This document shows, in pieces, positions 24,186 to 32,723 of a DNA stretch of 64,000 nucleotides. The position numbers and the translations under genes are program-made. Origin of the DNA: Halanaerobiales bacterium. GTDB taxonomy: Bacteria > Bacillota > Halanaerobiia > Halanaerobiales > DTU029. A model generated the notes under the pieces. The model made no database searches, was not told the origin of the DNA, and saw only the letters and a list, made by a program, of their open reading frames with translations. The stretch's first letter is position 1. Every line of letters begins with the position of its first letter. The stretch spans positions 1-64,000 of the forward strand of contig JAKSCG010000200.1 of assembly GCA_022360715.1 (NCBI GenBank), in the 5' to 3' direction.

Positions 24186-25184
24186 ATGATTAAGGTGGGT
24201 ATAATCGGTGCAGGTTTTATGGGAAAAACTCATGGTAAGGTTTATAATCAATTAAAAAATACTGAATTAGTCGGTATAGCTGATTTAAGCAGTGATATTG
24301 GTAAGCAGTATGCAGAAGATTATCGTTGCAGCTATTATCAAAATATTAATGAACTAATTTCTCGAGAAGATATTGACATAATTGATATATGCTTACCCAC
24401 GTTCTTACATGAAAAGTATGTGATTGAAGCTGCCAATGAAGGGAAAAATATTCTGCTGGAAAAACCATTTACTTTGACTAAAGAATCAGCAGATCGTATT
24501 TATGAGACGGTTAATAAAGCCGGAGTTAAGTTCATGGTTGGTCAAGTCCTGCGCTTTTGGCCCGAATATGTAAAAATAAAGGATTGCTATGAGCAGGGCG
24601 ACCTGGGAAAGATGAGGATGATTTATGCAAATCGACTAGCGCAGATGCCGAACTGGAGTGAGTGGTTTCAAGATGAAAGCAAAAGTGGTGGCGGTTTATT
24701 TGATTTGCATCTTCATGATATCGACTATGTTATTCATTTATTAGGAGCGGTTGAGGAGGTCTATGCAGTCGGCCAGCAAAGTACAAGTGGTTGGAATCAT
24801 ATTATTTCCAGTTTAACTTTTAGCAACGGAGTCAGAGCCTGTATCGAAGGAAGCAATAAAATGACTACTAATTATCCATTTACGATGAACTTCCGCGGTA
24901 CAGGGGATAAAGGAACGATTGAATTTAAATTTGAAGCTGGATTTAATCTGGAGAATAGAGATTCCGCCCAAAATAGTCTGGTCTTTTACCAAGAGAGCAA
25001 ATCCCCCAGATTACTAACAGTAGAAAAACAAGATGCTTATTATAATGAAATTAAATACTTTGCTGACTGTGTTGATAATAATTGGCCGATAGAGGTAATA
25101 ACATTAAAGGAAAGTAAATATGTCCTGGATGTGGTATTAGCGATTAAAAAATCACTGGAAACTGGCAAAGTAGTCAAACTTTAA
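24186..25184 (+). CDS. Gfo/Idh/MocA family dehydrogenase
   Basis: 332 residues, typical length. Rossmann motif KVGIIGAGFMGKTHGKVY, family motif LLEKPFTLTKESAD, and SGGGLFDLHLHDIDYVIHLLG with the catalytic histidine/aspartate region. NAD(P)-dependent oxidation of a sugar or inositol hydroxyl is expected. Last gene of the operon: a terminator follows within 40 bases. Confidence 0.9.
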   Translation: MIKVGIIGAGFMGKTHGKVYNQLKNTELVGIADLSSDIGKQYAEDYRCSYYQNINELISREDIDIIDICLPTFLHEKYVIEAANEGKNILLEKPFTLTKESADRIYETVNKAGVKFMVGQVLRFWPEYVKIKDCYEQGDLGKMRMIYANRLAQMPNWSEWFQDESKSGGGLFDLHLHDIDYVIHLLGAVEEVYAVGQQSTSGWNHIISSLTFSNGVRACIEGSNKMTTNYPFTMNFRGTGDKGTIEFKFEAGFNLENRDSAQNSLVFYQESKSPRLLTVEKQDAYYNEIKYFADCVDNNWPIEVITLKESKYVLDVVLAIKKSLETGKVVKL

Positions 25185-25221
25185 TCCGGCAAGGCAAGTG
25201 AATAGTTTTTCCCGAAACAAA

Positions 25222-25256
25222 GTCCCTGGCTAGAGAAATGGAGCCAGGGGCTTTTA
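25222..25256 (+). terminator. terminator of the 14083-25184 operon
   Basis: CCCTGGCT / AGCCAGGG stem (extended by a G-T and a G-C pair) followed by TTTTATATA. Confidence 0.88.
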
Positions 25257-25303
25257 TATATAGGACAAAAAGGTATAAAATGTGCAATAAAGTTTTAATT
25301 ATT

Positions 25304-25345
25304 TTATAATTATTAAAATAAATAATTGACAAACTTATAATTATT
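25304..25345 (+). promoter_or_regulatory. direct repeat, candidate operator of the GntR/UTRA regulator
   Basis: TTATAATTATT occurs at 25304-25314 and again at 25335-25345, 31 bases apart (about three helical turns). The second copy sits in the promoter spacer. In such AT-rich DNA chance is possible. Confidence 0.45.
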
Positions 25346-25354
25346 GCTTATAAT
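25326..25354 (+). promoter_or_regulatory. consensus sigma-A promoter of the GntR/anmK operon
   Basis: TTGACA (25326-25331), 17-base spacer, TATAAT (25349-25354): an exact consensus promoter about 100 bases before the regulator gene. Confidence 0.88.
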
Positions 25355-25451
25355 AAATATGTAATCCTGGGATGCCAGGTTTTTAAAAAAGAATTATTTT
25401 GATTAGCGAAAGATTTAAAAGGGTAAGGCATGTGTGAGGGAGGTTATAGAA

Positions 25452-26222
25452 TTGGATTCAGTAATTGATTATTCATCGGTGATTCCTTATTATTATCAGC
25501 TGGCGAGTATATTAGAGGATAAAATTAATAATGGTGATTTACCGGTGGGGAGCAAGCTTCCAGCCCAGGAAGAAATCTGTAAAGAATATAATATTAGCAG
25601 AACTGTCGTTCGGCAGGCTTTGCAAAACTTAGAGGAAAAGGGCTTAATTATTAGGAGTAAGGGGCGCAAAACAATAGTTAGAGCTAAAATAACTCAAGAT
25701 ACAGGGCAACGCTTTCACGGTTTTCATTATGAAATGAGTCATATTCAAAATCACCATGTAAAGACTCAACTTTTAGAGAAAACTTTTGAAGATAATCTTG
25801 AAAAATTCAATATACTTTTTAAAAGCAAGATTAAGGAAGTACTTAAAATAGTAAGAATACGTTATCTGGATGAGGAACCCGCTGTTTTAACTATCACATA
25901 TCTTCCGTATCGGATGGCAGCGTTAATTGAAGATATTGATTTTGGGCAAACATCCCTTTATGATTTCTTAAGGAACAAACATAATATTGAACCTGTTGCT
26001 AGCGACACGCATGTTGAAGCAACAGTAGCCGATAATGAGATAGCTAAATTACTTAAAATAAAGAAGAATACCCCTTTATTTTACTTAAAAACGACCACCT
26101 ATCAAATTGACCATACAGTGCTTGATTATTCAATCTCCTGGCACCGGGGTGATCGCTTTAACTTAAAAATATTTTCTAAAAAAAATCAGGAGACTGAATT
26201 TAATATTAACTATAATACTTAA
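25452..26222 (+). CDS. GntR-family regulator with UTRA ligand domain (HutC subfamily)
   Basis: 256 residues from TTG 25452, placed eight bases after GGGAGG; a GTG at 25434 (262 residues) is the alternative. The winged HTH is YYYQLASILEDKINNGDLPVGSKLPAQEEICKEYNISRTVVRQALQ, split here by reading: PVGSKLPAQEEICKEY and ISRTVVRQALQNLEEKGLI. The UTRA effector domain follows (VLKIVRIRYLDEEPAVLTI, TSLYDFLRNKHNI, NTPLFYLKTTTY). Such regulators sense sugar phosphates or amino sugars. It stands first in the operon with anmK and may autoregulate through the repeated element upstream. Confidence 0.9.
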   Translation: MDSVIDYSSVIPYYYQLASILEDKINNGDLPVGSKLPAQEEICKEYNISRTVVRQALQNLEEKGLIIRSKGRKTIVRAKITQDTGQRFHGFHYEMSHIQNHHVKTQLLEKTFEDNLEKFNILFKSKIKEVLKIVRIRYLDEEPAVLTITYLPYRMAALIEDIDFGQTSLYDFLRNKHNIEPVASDTHVEATVADNEIAKLLKIKKNTPLFYLKTTTYQIDHTVLDYSISWHRGDRFNLKIFSKKNQETEFNINYNT

Positions 26223-26236
26223 CAGGAGGTTATTTG

Positions 26237-27466
26237 ATGTCTTATGCCAGTGATATATTTCAACAATATTCTTCCAAGAAAGTACGAGCTATAGTTTCTT
26301 TGCATAGCGGGACTTCCGTCGATGGAGTTGATGTTGCGATAACTTTAATTGAGGGGAGTGGTCGGGAAGCGAATGTAGAACTAATAAAATATAAAACTGT
26401 AGATTACTCTAAAGATGTAACCCAAAAATTACATCAATTATTCGATCGTCAAAAAGCTACAGTAGAAAAAATATGTCAAGCCCAATTTTTATTAGGAAAA
26501 ATATTTGCGGAAGCGGCCACAAGCGTTATTAGTGAAACTGGTTTATCCCTCTCCGAAATTGATGTAATTGGTTCTTCCGGACAAATAACTTACCATGTTC
26601 GTAAGGGACAGGACCCGGGTGAAATTTGGATCGGTGATGAAGCGATTCAGTCAGGATTAGATTTGGGAGAAGGTCAGGTGATTGCAGAAATGACCGGAGT
26701 TCCAGTAGTTTCCAATATGAGAAATGCCGATATAGCTGCCGGTGGTCAAGGAAATCCTCTGGTAACCTATGGAGATTGGGTTTTATTTACCCATCCGCAG
26801 AAAGCCCGCATCATTCAAAATATCGGTGGTATTGCCAATCCTACCGTATTACCGGCAAATTCTACAATTGATGATGTTATTGCTTTTGATACCGGTCCGG
26901 GTAATATGTTAATTGATGCAGTTGTTCAATATAGCACAAATGGTCAGCTTAAATATGATAAAAATGGTATCTTGGCTAGCCAAGGCCAGGTTTCTGCCCA
27001 ACTATTAGCCGAAATGCTCAAACATCCTTATTTGGTTAAACGTCCTCCCAAAACAACGGGGAGAGAAGTTTTTGGCGAAAAATTTTTTCAGAAGTTTTTA
27101 AACATGGCTAATAAATATCAAGTGACTGGTAATGACCTTGTTGCTACCGCCACAGCAATTTCCGCTGAATCAATTGTCGATAATTATCAAAAATTTATTT
27201 TTGAAGAAAATAAAATTGATGAAATATTATTATGTGGTGGAGGAGCCAGGAATGATACATTAGTAAAGATGCTCCAAGATAAATTATCACCAATACCTAT
27301 TTTTCATCTTGAGAATTATACTTCAATCCCTGCGGAAGCAAGAGAAGTTGTAGCTGTAGGAGTGATCACAAATGAAACCATGTTAGGTAACTTTGCTAAT
27401 GTAGCTAATGCTACCGGGGCTCGTCACCGGGCAATAATGGGTCATATCTCTCTCCCGCCGTTTTAG
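26237..27466 (+). CDS. anmK: anhydro-N-acetylmuramic acid kinase
   Basis: 409 residues starting at ATG 26237 after AACAGGAGG. Family motifs are clear: SLHSGTSVDGVDVA at the N terminus (phosphate loop), NIGGIANPTVLP, FDTGPGNMLID, RPPKTTGREVFG, and LLCGGGARN. AnmK opens 1,6-anhydro-MurNAc with ATP to MurNAc-6-phosphate during cell-wall recycling. Its partner etherase MurQ is not in the window. The neighbours (sugar ABC transporter, PHP hydrolase, sulfatase-fold enzyme) suggest import of anhydro-sugars from outside, or a substrate related to anhydro-MurNAc. No other family fits this motif set as well. Confidence 0.93.
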   Translation: MSYASDIFQQYSSKKVRAIVSLHSGTSVDGVDVAITLIEGSGREANVELIKYKTVDYSKDVTQKLHQLFDRQKATVEKICQAQFLLGKIFAEAATSVISETGLSLSEIDVIGSSGQITYHVRKGQDPGEIWIGDEAIQSGLDLGEGQVIAEMTGVPVVSNMRNADIAAGGQGNPLVTYGDWVLFTHPQKARIIQNIGGIANPTVLPANSTIDDVIAFDTGPGNMLIDAVVQYSTNGQLKYDKNGILASQGQVSAQLLAEMLKHPYLVKRPPKTTGREVFGEKFFQKFLNMANKYQVTGNDLVATATAISAESIVDNYQKFIFEENKIDEILLCGGGARNDTLVKMLQDKLSPIPIFHLENYTSIPAEAREVVAVGVITNETMLGNFANVANATGARHRAIMGHISLPPF

Positions 27467-27559
27467 TGTAAACAATACATCTTAAGCTGTATGTCAATAA
27501 TTAATATTATTAATAAAATTGGTAATATTAACAAAATTAACAATATTGGAGGTATTTAA

Positions 27560-29344
27560 ATGAAATTAGCTACTGTAATTGAGCCTAGCGACAGTATTGT
27601 AGCAGATTCCTTGCAATCATTGCTGATTAAAATCGAGATCGGTGAAGAGGGAATTAAAAAATGGGGAGGTTTCCGTCTATATATTCCACCGGGATGGAGT
27701 TTACCACAACTAGACCACCCGCAAGAGCCAGGCTACACCACCATTGAGATAAAAACAAAATGTGAGCATAGAGTAAAAAAAAATATATATACCGGACGCT
27801 GGATTGCCGGAGAAATTATCGCAGGCCAACTGAGCAAAGGTGATACAATTGAAATTTGCTATGGAAATACCAAAGCCGGTGGACCAGGGTCATATGCCCC
27901 GCGAGTTGCTGTTCCGAAAAGTATTTTTCAAATTTCGGTTGATCAGGAGGGTAATTATACCTATCAAGATATTGATAACTCTCCTTGTTTAAAGGTCATT
28001 CCGGGGTCGGTTGCTGAACTTAAAGCAATTATTCCTTCTTACCGTTGCGCGTCCGAAATACCAGTTATGGTGATGGCAATTGATCGATCCGGGAATATTG
28101 CGGAGAATTCTGCTATATCGGTCGAGTATAAAGAGGGTGGTGAGGAGAAATACAAGCTGGACTTAAAGGATGGGATCGGAAAAGTGAAGCTGGATTTAAC
28201 CGAGGACAAAATGGTTACCCATGTACATGTTTCATCAGGTCAGCTAACTTGCCGAAGTAATCCGACAAAAAAAGGAAGTCATCTCTTGCTGTGGGGTGAT
28301 CTGCATGGTCATTCAAATCTTTCGGACGGACGCTTCTCTCCCGCCGAATATTTTGCCTATGCCCGTGATAAAGGAGGATTAGATTTCGCCTCACTAACCG
28401 ACCATGATAATGTAGGCTCAAACAGTAATGTTAAAGAACATTCAAAACTAATGGGCAAAGAAACATGGGAACAAATAAAACAGGCTACCAATAAAGCTAA
28501 TCAACCCCATCAATTTGTGACTTTAATCGGCTATGAATATACACAGATCGAAATGTCAACAGGAGGTCACCGTAATATCTACTATTTAGATGACGACCCG
28601 CCCATTTTTCGTTCTTGGGACTTAGAATCTAATACTCCGACTAAACTCTTCAATAAACTAAAGAAATGGAAAGGGCGAGTAATTGTCATTCCTCATCATC
28701 CCCTTAATTTTATGAGCAGAGAACACGACCCTGATTTGCAAAGGTTATTTGAAATATATTCAATGTGGGGAGGTTCTGAGACAGCGGATGATACATGTGC
28801 CTTTAAGCATCCGGTCAAATATTCGCCCGGGGGGAAAAGTTTTATTGAAATGTTAAATTATGATTATCGTATGGGGGTAGTGGCCGGAGGAGATAATCAT
28901 GATAGTATGCCGGGTTTTAGTAAAGCAACCGATATCTGGCGGAAAGGTAAAATGGCTCAGAGGCCGGGATTGACAGCCGTATTTGTTGAAGAAAAGACTA
29001 GGGAGGCCTTGTTTGCGGCACTATATAATCGACATTGTTATGCAACAACCGGTGAAAGGATTTTGCTTGAATTTGTCATTGATGGTCAGATCATGGGCAG
29101 TGAAGTGAAGGCTAAAAAGCCTTATATAAAGGCTAATGTTGTTGGGACATGTAAGCTTGAACAAGTACAGTTAGTAAAAAATGGTCTTCCGGTAATGGAT
29201 GGTAAAATTAGTAATGAGGAAGCAGTCCTTGAATACCAGGAAGAAAAAGACTTACCAGCTCAGACTTATTATTATATCAGGGTCATACAACAAGATGGCG
29301 AAAAGGCCTGGTCAAGTCCGATTTGGGTTAACCCGGTCGAGTAA
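27560..29344 (+). CDS. PHP-domain metallohydrolase (CehA/McbA-like) with N-terminal beta domain
   Basis: 594 residues. The first about 240 residues are beta-rich (GGFRLYIPPGWSLPQLDHP, VKVIPGSVAELKAIIPSY) with no motif I know. The PHP domain begins near residue 248 with LHGHSNLSDG, then FASLTDHDNVG, LIGYEYTQ, IVIPHHP, and GVVAGGDNHD, supplying the His/Asp metal ligands for a polynuclear centre. It ends with a small beta domain (LVKNGLPVMDGKI). CehA-type enzymes hydrolyse esters, carbamates or phosphoesters. No signal peptide, so it is cytoplasmic. The preceding 90 bases are a low-complexity AT tract; GGAGG precedes the ATG. Confidence 0.82.
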   Translation: MKLATVIEPSDSIVADSLQSLLIKIEIGEEGIKKWGGFRLYIPPGWSLPQLDHPQEPGYTTIEIKTKCEHRVKKNIYTGRWIAGEIIAGQLSKGDTIEICYGNTKAGGPGSYAPRVAVPKSIFQISVDQEGNYTYQDIDNSPCLKVIPGSVAELKAIIPSYRCASEIPVMVMAIDRSGNIAENSAISVEYKEGGEEKYKLDLKDGIGKVKLDLTEDKMVTHVHVSSGQLTCRSNPTKKGSHLLLWGDLHGHSNLSDGRFSPAEYFAYARDKGGLDFASLTDHDNVGSNSNVKEHSKLMGKETWEQIKQATNKANQPHQFVTLIGYEYTQIEMSTGGHRNIYYLDDDPPIFRSWDLESNTPTKLFNKLKKWKGRVIVIPHHPLNFMSREHDPDLQRLFEIYSMWGGSETADDTCAFKHPVKYSPGGKSFIEMLNYDYRMGVVAGGDNHDSMPGFSKATDIWRKGKMAQRPGLTAVFVEEKTREALFAALYNRHCYATTGERILLEFVIDGQIMGSEVKAKKPYIKANVVGTCKLEQVQLVKNGLPVMDGKISNEEAVLEYQEEKDLPAQTYYYIRVIQQDGEKAWSSPIWVNPVE

Positions 29345-29428
29345 ACAGGAGGTGATAAAAAACAAGTAGTAATTATAGGCAAGACTCGCTCTGTGTGGAA
29401 AAAGCTTTACAAATAAGGGAGGATAAAA

Positions 29429-30817
29429 ATGAAAATTCTAACTAAAAGATTATCTCTTTTACTAATTATCTGTTTGCTAGGGTTATTGGTAGCTAATAAT
29501 GTTGGTTTAGCCGAAGACAAAGTATTGTACATGACATTAAGTAGCAAAGCTTCGGGTATTCTGAGAATACTACCTGAGTATCAGGAAATATCAGGCGTAA
29601 AGATTAGGGTCGATGTCTTGCCATATGGCGGACTGCAAGAGAAAACATATTTAGAATTAACGAGTAAAACCGGATTTTATGATATCTTTTATCTTGATGT
29701 CCCCTGGATGCCGGATATTTTACCACTGGTGCAGTCTTTAAATGATATGGATATTGACTTTGCGGAATTGAATATTGAGGGTTTTATTAAAAATGATTTT
29801 TTACAAACAGTTGTATTTGATCCTAAAGATCCCGGAAGAACACCTAGTTTGGATAGAGCTTTAGATTACAAAGCATTAGAAGAAGACGGGTTTAAAATAT
29901 ATGGAGTGCCGACTCAACCCAATGTTTTAACCATGACCTACCGAAAAGACCTTTTCGAAAACCCCCAACATAAAGAAGAATACAAAAAAATGTATGGGAA
30001 GGAGTTGACTGTACCGGAGACCTGGCAAGAGCTGTTAAGGGTTGCTCAATTTTTTACGCGTGATCAAAACGGTGATGGAAAGACTGACTTGTATGGAACT
30101 ACCCTGATGGCCAAAAAACACGAGTCTATCTTCTGTGATTTTAAAACCTTATTATATTCCTATCGGGGCATATTATTTGATGCTAACTGGAATGCTGTTT
30201 TCAACAGCCCGGAAGGTGTTGCTGCTTTACAATTTTATGTTGATTTAATTAATAAATATAAGGTAACCCCTCCCGGCGTAACCTCTTACAGTTGGTACGA
30301 AGCAGATATGGCCTTTAGCTCCGGCAAGACCGCGATAGGTTTTAACTTTAAACCGATGAAGCTAAGTGAAAATGTTAAAGGTGAAGTGGGCTATGCGCCG
30401 GTTCCTGGAAAACTGGAAGATGACGGGAAAATCACCCGTGCTCCGCATGCCGGTACTTGGTTGCTTGGTATCAATAAATATTCCAAAAACAAAGAAGAGG
30501 CCTATAAGTTAATAAAATGGTTAACCAGTAAAGAAAGTCAGATGAAATATGCCGAAGTTGTGGAGCAAATTACCAGAGAGTCAATTTTTAATGATCCGGC
30601 AGCAATAGAAACCTTCCCGGAGTATTATCCAGTTCATTATCAGTCATTGATGGTGGGACGTGGACGGCCCAGAATAACTGTTTATAGTCAGATGTCAGAA
30701 TTGATTCAAGTCCAACTTAGTTCAGCGGTAAATTTAGAAAAGACACCACAGCAAGCACTTGATGATGCGGTGGATGCGGTTAATAAGTTGATGTCACAAA
30801 CGGGATACAGAAAGTAA
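29429..30817 (+). CDS. ABC sugar transporter substrate-binding protein, family 1
   Basis: 462 residues. Signal peptide: RLSLLLIICLLGLLVANNVGLAEDK, cleaved near GLA; no lipobox cysteine follows. SBP_bac_1 hallmarks: YQEISGVKIRVDVLPYGGL, FYDIFYLDVPWMPDI, YGVPTQPNVLTMTYRKDLF, VPETWQELLRVAQFFTRDQ, and GTWLLGINKYSKNKEEAYKLI. It binds a sugar or oligosaccharide outside the membrane and delivers it to the two permeases that follow. A Shine-Dalgarno GGGAGG precedes the ATG; another AGGAGGTG at 29347 leads only into a four-codon frame. Confidence 0.92.
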   Translation: MKILTKRLSLLLIICLLGLLVANNVGLAEDKVLYMTLSSKASGILRILPEYQEISGVKIRVDVLPYGGLQEKTYLELTSKTGFYDIFYLDVPWMPDILPLVQSLNDMDIDFAELNIEGFIKNDFLQTVVFDPKDPGRTPSLDRALDYKALEEDGFKIYGVPTQPNVLTMTYRKDLFENPQHKEEYKKMYGKELTVPETWQELLRVAQFFTRDQNGDGKTDLYGTTLMAKKHESIFCDFKTLLYSYRGILFDANWNAVFNSPEGVAALQFYVDLINKYKVTPPGVTSYSWYEADMAFSSGKTAIGFNFKPMKLSENVKGEVGYAPVPGKLEDDGKITRAPHAGTWLLGINKYSKNKEEAYKLIKWLTSKESQMKYAEVVEQITRESIFNDPAAIETFPEYYPVHYQSLMVGRGRPRITVYSQMSELIQVQLSSAVNLEKTPQQALDDAVDAVNKLMSQTGYRK

Positions 30818-30834
30818 TGTAGTTAATTGATTGG

Positions 30835-30876
30835 AAATAAGGAGGGGGTTAAGGTCTTCTCCTCCTCCTTATTTAT
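30835..30876 (+). terminator. stem-loop after the binding-protein gene
   Basis: AAATAAGGAGG pairs with CCTCCTTATTT (11 bp) around a loop, followed by ATTATG. Likely a partial terminator or 3' stabiliser between the binding protein and permease genes. Confidence 0.7.
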
Positions 30877-30942
30877 TATGCTATGGTTGGGTATTGATAA
30901 AATGATTATATTTGTTTGGAGCTGAAGGAAAGGGTGAGTGCT

Positions 30943-31809
30943 GTGCTGAACAAGAAATACCAATATTTATTATATCTACCACTGCTATTGGTTTTTGGGT
31001 TCACAGTTGTATATCCGTTAATCTATTCTCTTTATATCAGTTTTTTCTCATATGACATTATCCGTCCGGATATGACGTCTTGGGTGGGATTGGGTAATTA
31101 TCTTGCCGCTTTGAGTGATCCGGTAGTAATTAGAGCAACTATCAATACTATTATTTTTATCTTAATATCGGTTGTACTACAGATGGCAGTTGGGATAGCC
31201 CTTGCCTTGTTAGTACATAAAGAGTTTAACAAAACAAATATATTGGAAGCTTTACTGTTATTTCCGGCTTTTCTTACCCCGATTGCCGCCGGTTTTATGT
31301 GGCGGTGGCTATATAATCCGGATTTTGGACTTATTAATTATTTGTTAAGGTTGGTAGGTTTAGCGGGACTCAATTGGGTCGGGCAAAGTTCTACCGCCAT
31401 GTTATCGATTATCATTGTTGAGGTATGGCGCCTTTTTTCTTTTGTCTTTTTATTAACAATGGCCGGAATGAGGGCGTTGCCTACTGAAGCTTTTGAAGCT
31501 GCGCTAGTAGATGGAGCCAATTATTGGCAAACATTACGTTATGTTACCTTTCCATATTTAAAGCCGGTGCTTCTGGCCGTCTTAACCTTCCGAATTATTG
31601 ACGGATTTAAAGCATTTGCCGTCTTTTATGCGATCACTGGAGGAGGGCCGGGAATAAGTACTGAAATATTAAGCTTACAAATATTTAAACAAGGGTTAAG
31701 GTATTTTGATATTGGTAAAAGTGCGGCCACTACCTGGTTATTTTTAATTTTACTATCTTTGGTGGCAATGGTGTTAATTAAATTGAAGTTTAAAGAGGAT
31801 ACTTACTAA
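30943..31809 (+). CDS. ABC sugar transporter permease, MalF/UgpA type
   Basis: 288 residues from GTG 30943, six bases after AGGGTG; a TTG at 30916 would add nine charged residues without a better Shine-Dalgarno. Six helices, beginning with YQYLLYLPLLLVFGFTVVYPLIYSLYISF, the typical MalF-family opening. EAA loop: EAALVDGANYWQTLRYVTFPYLKP. Partner of the next permease; no ATPase gene is in this operon, so a shared MsmK-like ATPase must serve it. Confidence 0.9.
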   Translation: MLNKKYQYLLYLPLLLVFGFTVVYPLIYSLYISFFSYDIIRPDMTSWVGLGNYLAALSDPVVIRATINTIIFILISVVLQMAVGIALALLVHKEFNKTNILEALLLFPAFLTPIAAGFMWRWLYNPDFGLINYLLRLVGLAGLNWVGQSSTAMLSIIIVEVWRLFSFVFLLTMAGMRALPTEAFEAALVDGANYWQTLRYVTFPYLKPVLLAVLTFRIIDGFKAFAVFYAITGGGPGISTEILSLQIFKQGLRYFDIGKSAATTWLFLILLSLVAMVLIKLKFKEDTY

Positions 31810-31843
31810 CACATATTGCGGCAGAAGGGAGAGGAATTAAGGA

Positions 31844-32689
31844 ATGAAAAATAAAAAAAAGCTGTTTCATTGGTTATTTTTCCGCATTATTATAACGATC
31901 GTGTTAATTATCATATTGGGGCCAATTATCTGGATGGGATTAACCGCCATTAAAACAGAAAGTCAGGCGCTATCCGAAGACCCAATCTGGTTTTTTTCTC
32001 CTACTTTTGATAACTTCATTCAGCTCTGGACCGGTGGAGAGTATGATCAGCAACCTTATCTTAACAGGTTTCTGAACAGCTTAATAATCGCTTCCATAAC
32101 AACGCTCCTGAGTCTCTGTATTGGTCTGCCGGCTGCCTATAGTTTAGTAAGGATTCGGTCGCGCCAAAGTAAATATATCTTATCAATTGTTCTACTATTT
32201 CGTATGTTTCCGCCAGTCATATTTGTGATACCATATTTTATTCTAGTTTCAAGAATGGGATTTGTCGACACATATATATCCTTAATATTGCCGTATACTG
32301 CTTTGAGTGTTTCACTGGTAGTATGGATGATGCAAACATTTATTAATCAATTGCCGATTGAATTAGAAGAGGCGGCTTTAGTTGACGGATGCACGAGGTT
32401 AAGTGCCTTTATCAGGGTCATTTTTCCATTGCTGAGGCCGGGTCTGATTGCTAGCTCAATCTTTACCTTTCTTACTGCCTGGAATGAGTTTTTACTTGCT
32501 TTAGCTTTAACACGTCGTAATGCCGCGACTCTTCCCGTTAAATTATATGGCTTTATTGGTGAACATGGAATTGACTGGACCGGTTTAGCAGCGGGCAGTA
32601 TTACCATGATTATACCAATTTTTATCTTGGTAATTATCGGCGGCAGACATATGATTCAAGGACTTAGTAGTGGCGCGGTGAAAGGTTGA
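31844..32689 (+). CDS. ABC sugar transporter permease, MalG/UgpE type
   Basis: 281 residues, six helices: first helix FFRIIITIVLIIILGPIIWMGL, then the periplasmic segment with FDNFIQLW, and the EAA loop EEAALVDGCTRLSAFIRVIFPLLRPG. Ends with GGRHMIQGLSSGAVKG, the conserved C terminus of MalG-type proteins. Pairs with the MalF-type permease. Confidence 0.92.
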   Translation: MKNKKKLFHWLFFRIIITIVLIIILGPIIWMGLTAIKTESQALSEDPIWFFSPTFDNFIQLWTGGEYDQQPYLNRFLNSLIIASITTLLSLCIGLPAAYSLVRIRSRQSKYILSIVLLFRMFPPVIFVIPYFILVSRMGFVDTYISLILPYTALSVSLVVWMMQTFINQLPIELEEAALVDGCTRLSAFIRVIFPLLRPGLIASSIFTFLTAWNEFLLALALTRRNAATLPVKLYGFIGEHGIDWTGLAAGSITMIIPIFILVIIGGRHMIQGLSSGAVKG

Positions 32690-32723
32690 TATATTACAAA
32701 TTAACTATGAGGAGTGACTTAAA

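Noticed and set aside
27467-27559. Repetitive AT tract before the PHP gene as a tandem repeat or regulatory array
   Set aside because: The repeated ATTAAT/AATATT words are irregular; it reads as low-complexity intergenic DNA.
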